From contig WAEK01000014.1 in assembly GCA_011634665.1 (NCBI GenBank), positions 62,001 through 126,000 of the forward strand: a DNA stretch of 64,000 nucleotides. Direction: 5' to 3'. The stretch is from Mortierella sp. BCC40632. Its lineage: Eukaryota > Mortierellomycota > Mortierellomycetes > Mortierellales > Mortierellaceae. Under the pieces are notes generated by a model. It made no database searches and was not told the DNA's origin. It was given only the letters and a program-made list of their open reading frames with translations. The position numbers were made by a program, and so were the translations under genes. Below, one piece after another: positions 62,077 to 64,000 of this stretch. How positions within the stretch are numbered: position 1 is the stretch's first letter; each line of letters opens with the position of its first letter.

Positions 62077-63993
62077 TCACATAGTCCCGATAATAGCCCC
62101 ACTCTCGACACTCTCGGTCGTGTATTCGATTGCCCTCGCCGTCCTGAACCCGCATTCGTGCTTAAGGTACATGCACCGTGCCATATCGAGCAACTTCTTG
62201 CATCGCTTTCCGAGTACCCGTCTCTGGTCTCGCGTCATTTCATTGTTCATCTCCTCTCCGCCGCAGTTAGAGTCTGGTTCAGTCAAAGTCTTTTCCATAT
62301 CCTTTTTACCCAGAGTAGCCCATCCTGCCAACTTAATGATCCATGGTATCCATTCTGTCAGTTGCTCGTCTTGCACTTCTTCTTTGACCTCATCCGGCGT
62401 CTTATCGCCCTCCCCTCGGCCATCTGTGTAAAGACCACTTTCGGTCCGTTTTCGCTTTCTTCCGGTTCCATCCTCTCCATGAAAGAGCTTCAGGAGATAG
62501 GGTCTTGCTACCACAAGCTCTGGTTCACATATTCCATGACAACAGGTCGCAAAACATAATGAAAATGTATCCCGAGCTCTTGGACTCTCTTTTGTAACAG
62601 GAGTTGGCTCTTGCTGTCGTTGTAACTGAATCCATTTCAACGCAAGGTCTGTTGCAAGGCCACAGAAATGTTTTGAAATACAGACGTAGTGGGTTGGTTG
62701 TTGTTTTGACACCCCCTTGGGCTCTGCTACTACTAGGTCGCACTCAGAGGAAGAATGAGATGATGGGTCAGACTGCATTATCGACTCGCTCTCCTTGTTG
62801 TGGTGGTTGGGCTTGCCATTCCCAGGGTAGACTCGATTCTCTGGCCGAGTGACACCTGGCTCAGTCTCATGAATGAGCTGAAGATCTTCCAGGACCAAGT
62901 CTCGGACGTCCTTGGTGATCCGCATCACGCGCGGCTTGACAGGTCGAGATTGAGTCCGAATCATATAATCCACCTGATTGCGGGATCGAAACTTTTGTCG
63001 ATCAAGCAGGATAAAGTTGAACGGCTCAATCGCCGTATTTCCCTCTTCCTCTTCCTCAGAACGTGAACTTTCCTCAGCCTTGTTGATGCTTGAGCTCGGA
63101 GTAAGTGTCTCGAGGACAAGTTGAAGATGTCGCGAAAGACCACCTGTACCAGCGCCAAATTCTACAAACACTGGTCTCCTGTCAGCATAAGTTGGATGAC
63201 AGATATCACTGATATTCTCAAGCTTGGCTGTTTGATCCCGTTGAAGAACAGGGTCCAATAATCCCTGGGCTGCCATGGCTTCGATCAACTGAGACTCCTG
63301 GGCTAAATGGCGGCGCTTTTTGACACCAGCGTCAGCAAACAGAATTTCATAGGATGCATGGCAAGGAAACTTTGAAGTGCCTTCTCCTTCATGGGTCTCG
63401 TTGTTGTGGTTTTCCGTATTACTCTTTTCAGTGCTGACCGTACTATTGGACGGATTTTCCTCAAGATAAGCTCCTGTCTTCCAATCCTCTGGGCCACTCC
63501 ACTGATCCAAGTATTCTTGAACTAATGTGGAAGGGTCCTTTGAGAACACCCTTTCGACGGCCCTCAAGAATTCTAGAGGAATGTCCTTTGGGTTTACAGG
63601 CTGGTCATTCGAGTCCTTTCCAGAATCTTTTTCCTTTAGCTGATCAGACGGTTGGGTGGACTTTTTTGCTTCGACAGCCTCGGTGGATTTCAAGGTCGCC
63701 TCTTTTTGATGATGCCCACAGAGAACTCTCCCAGCCTTGAATTCTGGCTCCAGTAGCCGCGCCCGTTGTTCTAGAAACCGATCCAGAAACGTCTGCTTAT
63801 CCGCTTCTGTTTGAGCCCCCTGTTGTGATGATGACTCTTGTTCATGAGCAAGTCTAGTCTTGTACAATTCCTGAATCTGTTGGACGAATGTTGGATCTAG
63901 TTTTGCTGGGAGTCGACAGTTCCTGAAGCGTTGCTGCTTGCTCTGCCAGACAGAATGCTGGCAAATGACGGGTGGCAATGAACTTGACTGCAT
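62077..63993 (-). CDS. TRM13: tRNA 2'-O-methyltransferase Trm13
   Basis: An intronless frame of 638 residues. Trm13 methylates the ribose of position 4 in the acceptor stem of several tRNAs. An N-terminal zinc-finger-like segment starts CQHSVWQSKQQRFRNCRL and closes with CGHH about 70 residues later. The methyltransferase core is clear: PVFVEFGAGTGGLSRHLQLV (SAM loop), FILLDRQKFRSRNQVDYMIR, a second segment with THYVCISKHFCGLATDLALK, FSLCFATCCHGICE, and the C-terminal GKRCKKLLDMARCMYLKHEC followed by AIEYTTESVESGAIIGTM. It is 150 residues longer than yeast or human Trm13, through Ser/Glu-rich insertions inside the finger, between finger and core, and inside the core. The first ATG is only 7 bp from the window edge, so further upstream exons cannot be excluded. 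Confidence 0.9.
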   Translation of the reverse strand: MQSSSLPPVICQHSVWQSKQQRFRNCRLPAKLDPTFVQQIQELYKTRLAHEQESSSQQGAQTEADKQTFLDRFLEQRARLLEPEFKAGRVLCGHHQKEATLKSTEAVEAKKSTQPSDQLKEKDSGKDSNDQPVNPKDIPLEFLRAVERVFSKDPSTLVQEYLDQWSGPEDWKTGAYLEENPSNSTVSTEKSNTENHNNETHEGEGTSKFPCHASYEILFADAGVKKRRHLAQESQLIEAMAAQGLLDPVLQRDQTAKLENISDICHPTYADRRPVFVEFGAGTGGLSRHLQLVLETLTPSSSINKAEESSRSEEEEEGNTAIEPFNFILLDRQKFRSRNQVDYMIRTQSRPVKPRVMRITKDVRDLVLEDLQLIHETEPGVTRPENRVYPGNGKPNHHNKESESIMQSDPSSHSSSECDLVVAEPKGVSKQQPTHYVCISKHFCGLATDLALKWIQLQRQQEPTPVTKESPRARDTFSLCFATCCHGICEPELVVARPYLLKLFHGEDGTGRKRKRTESGLYTDGRGEGDKTPDEVKEEVQDEQLTEWIPWIIKLAGWATLGKKDMEKTLTEPDSNCGGEEMNNEMTRDQRRVLGKRCKKLLDMARCMYLKHECGFRTARAIEYTTESVESGAIIGTM

Positions 63994-64000
63994 CACTAGT

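Overview
The window looks like nuclear DNA of an early-diverging, probably mortierellomycete, fungus. The evidence is single-copy eukaryotic housekeeping genes (VPS27, CUL4, indoleamine 2,3-dioxygenase, CCDC47, NAA50, URA3, alanine aminotransferase, TRM13) with several short GT-AG introns each, frequent poly(A)/poly(T) and (GA)n tracts, a DIRS-type retrotransposon, and a leucine-rich-repeat family that I recall as expanded in Mortierella relatives. No database search was possible, so the assignment rests on recognition of motifs.

Layout. Positions 1-8309 are gene-poor and microsatellite-rich. They hold a small cysteine-rich secreted protein (2165-2494) and a mucin-like one-pass membrane protein with three blocks of tandem repeats (3892-6303). 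Positions 8310-21107 are compact: a nine-exon protein with a possible replication-foci-like (RFD) region and a C2H2-like finger, the ESCRT-0 subunit Vps27, cullin-4 with a long serine-rich N-terminus, and a converging indoleamine 2,3-dioxygenase. Positions 21108-24270 hold nothing convincing.

The centre (about 24270-47230) is a head-to-tail array of four units of about 4.8 kb. Each unit carries one minus-strand gene for a 1036-1042 residue LRR-like protein and a spacer of about 1.2 kb. The N-terminal halves and the C-terminal ends are nearly identical between copies, while the central LRR-like region varies in patches. The intron and the upstream region each carry a minisatellite of variable copy number. 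A 4.3-kb DIRS retrotransposon (32821-37116) sits upstream of gene copy 2. Its internal complementary region and the empty sites in sister units fix both ends to the base. Its protein genes (Gag-like, RT/RNase H/methylase-like, tyrosine recombinase) are frameshifted.

The right flank (47467-63993) is again housekeeping: a Nudix CoA-diphosphatase and a nitronate monooxygenase in divergent orientation, then CCDC47, NAA50, URA3, alanine aminotransferase and TRM13, all on the minus strand. These genes do not form one pathway. The part that stands out as a possible system is the tandem, mosaic LRR array, which has the architecture of a recognition-type gene cluster; its function is unknown. A second notable observation is that six single-base insertions in G/C runs break the mucin gene, and together they restore exactly one frame.
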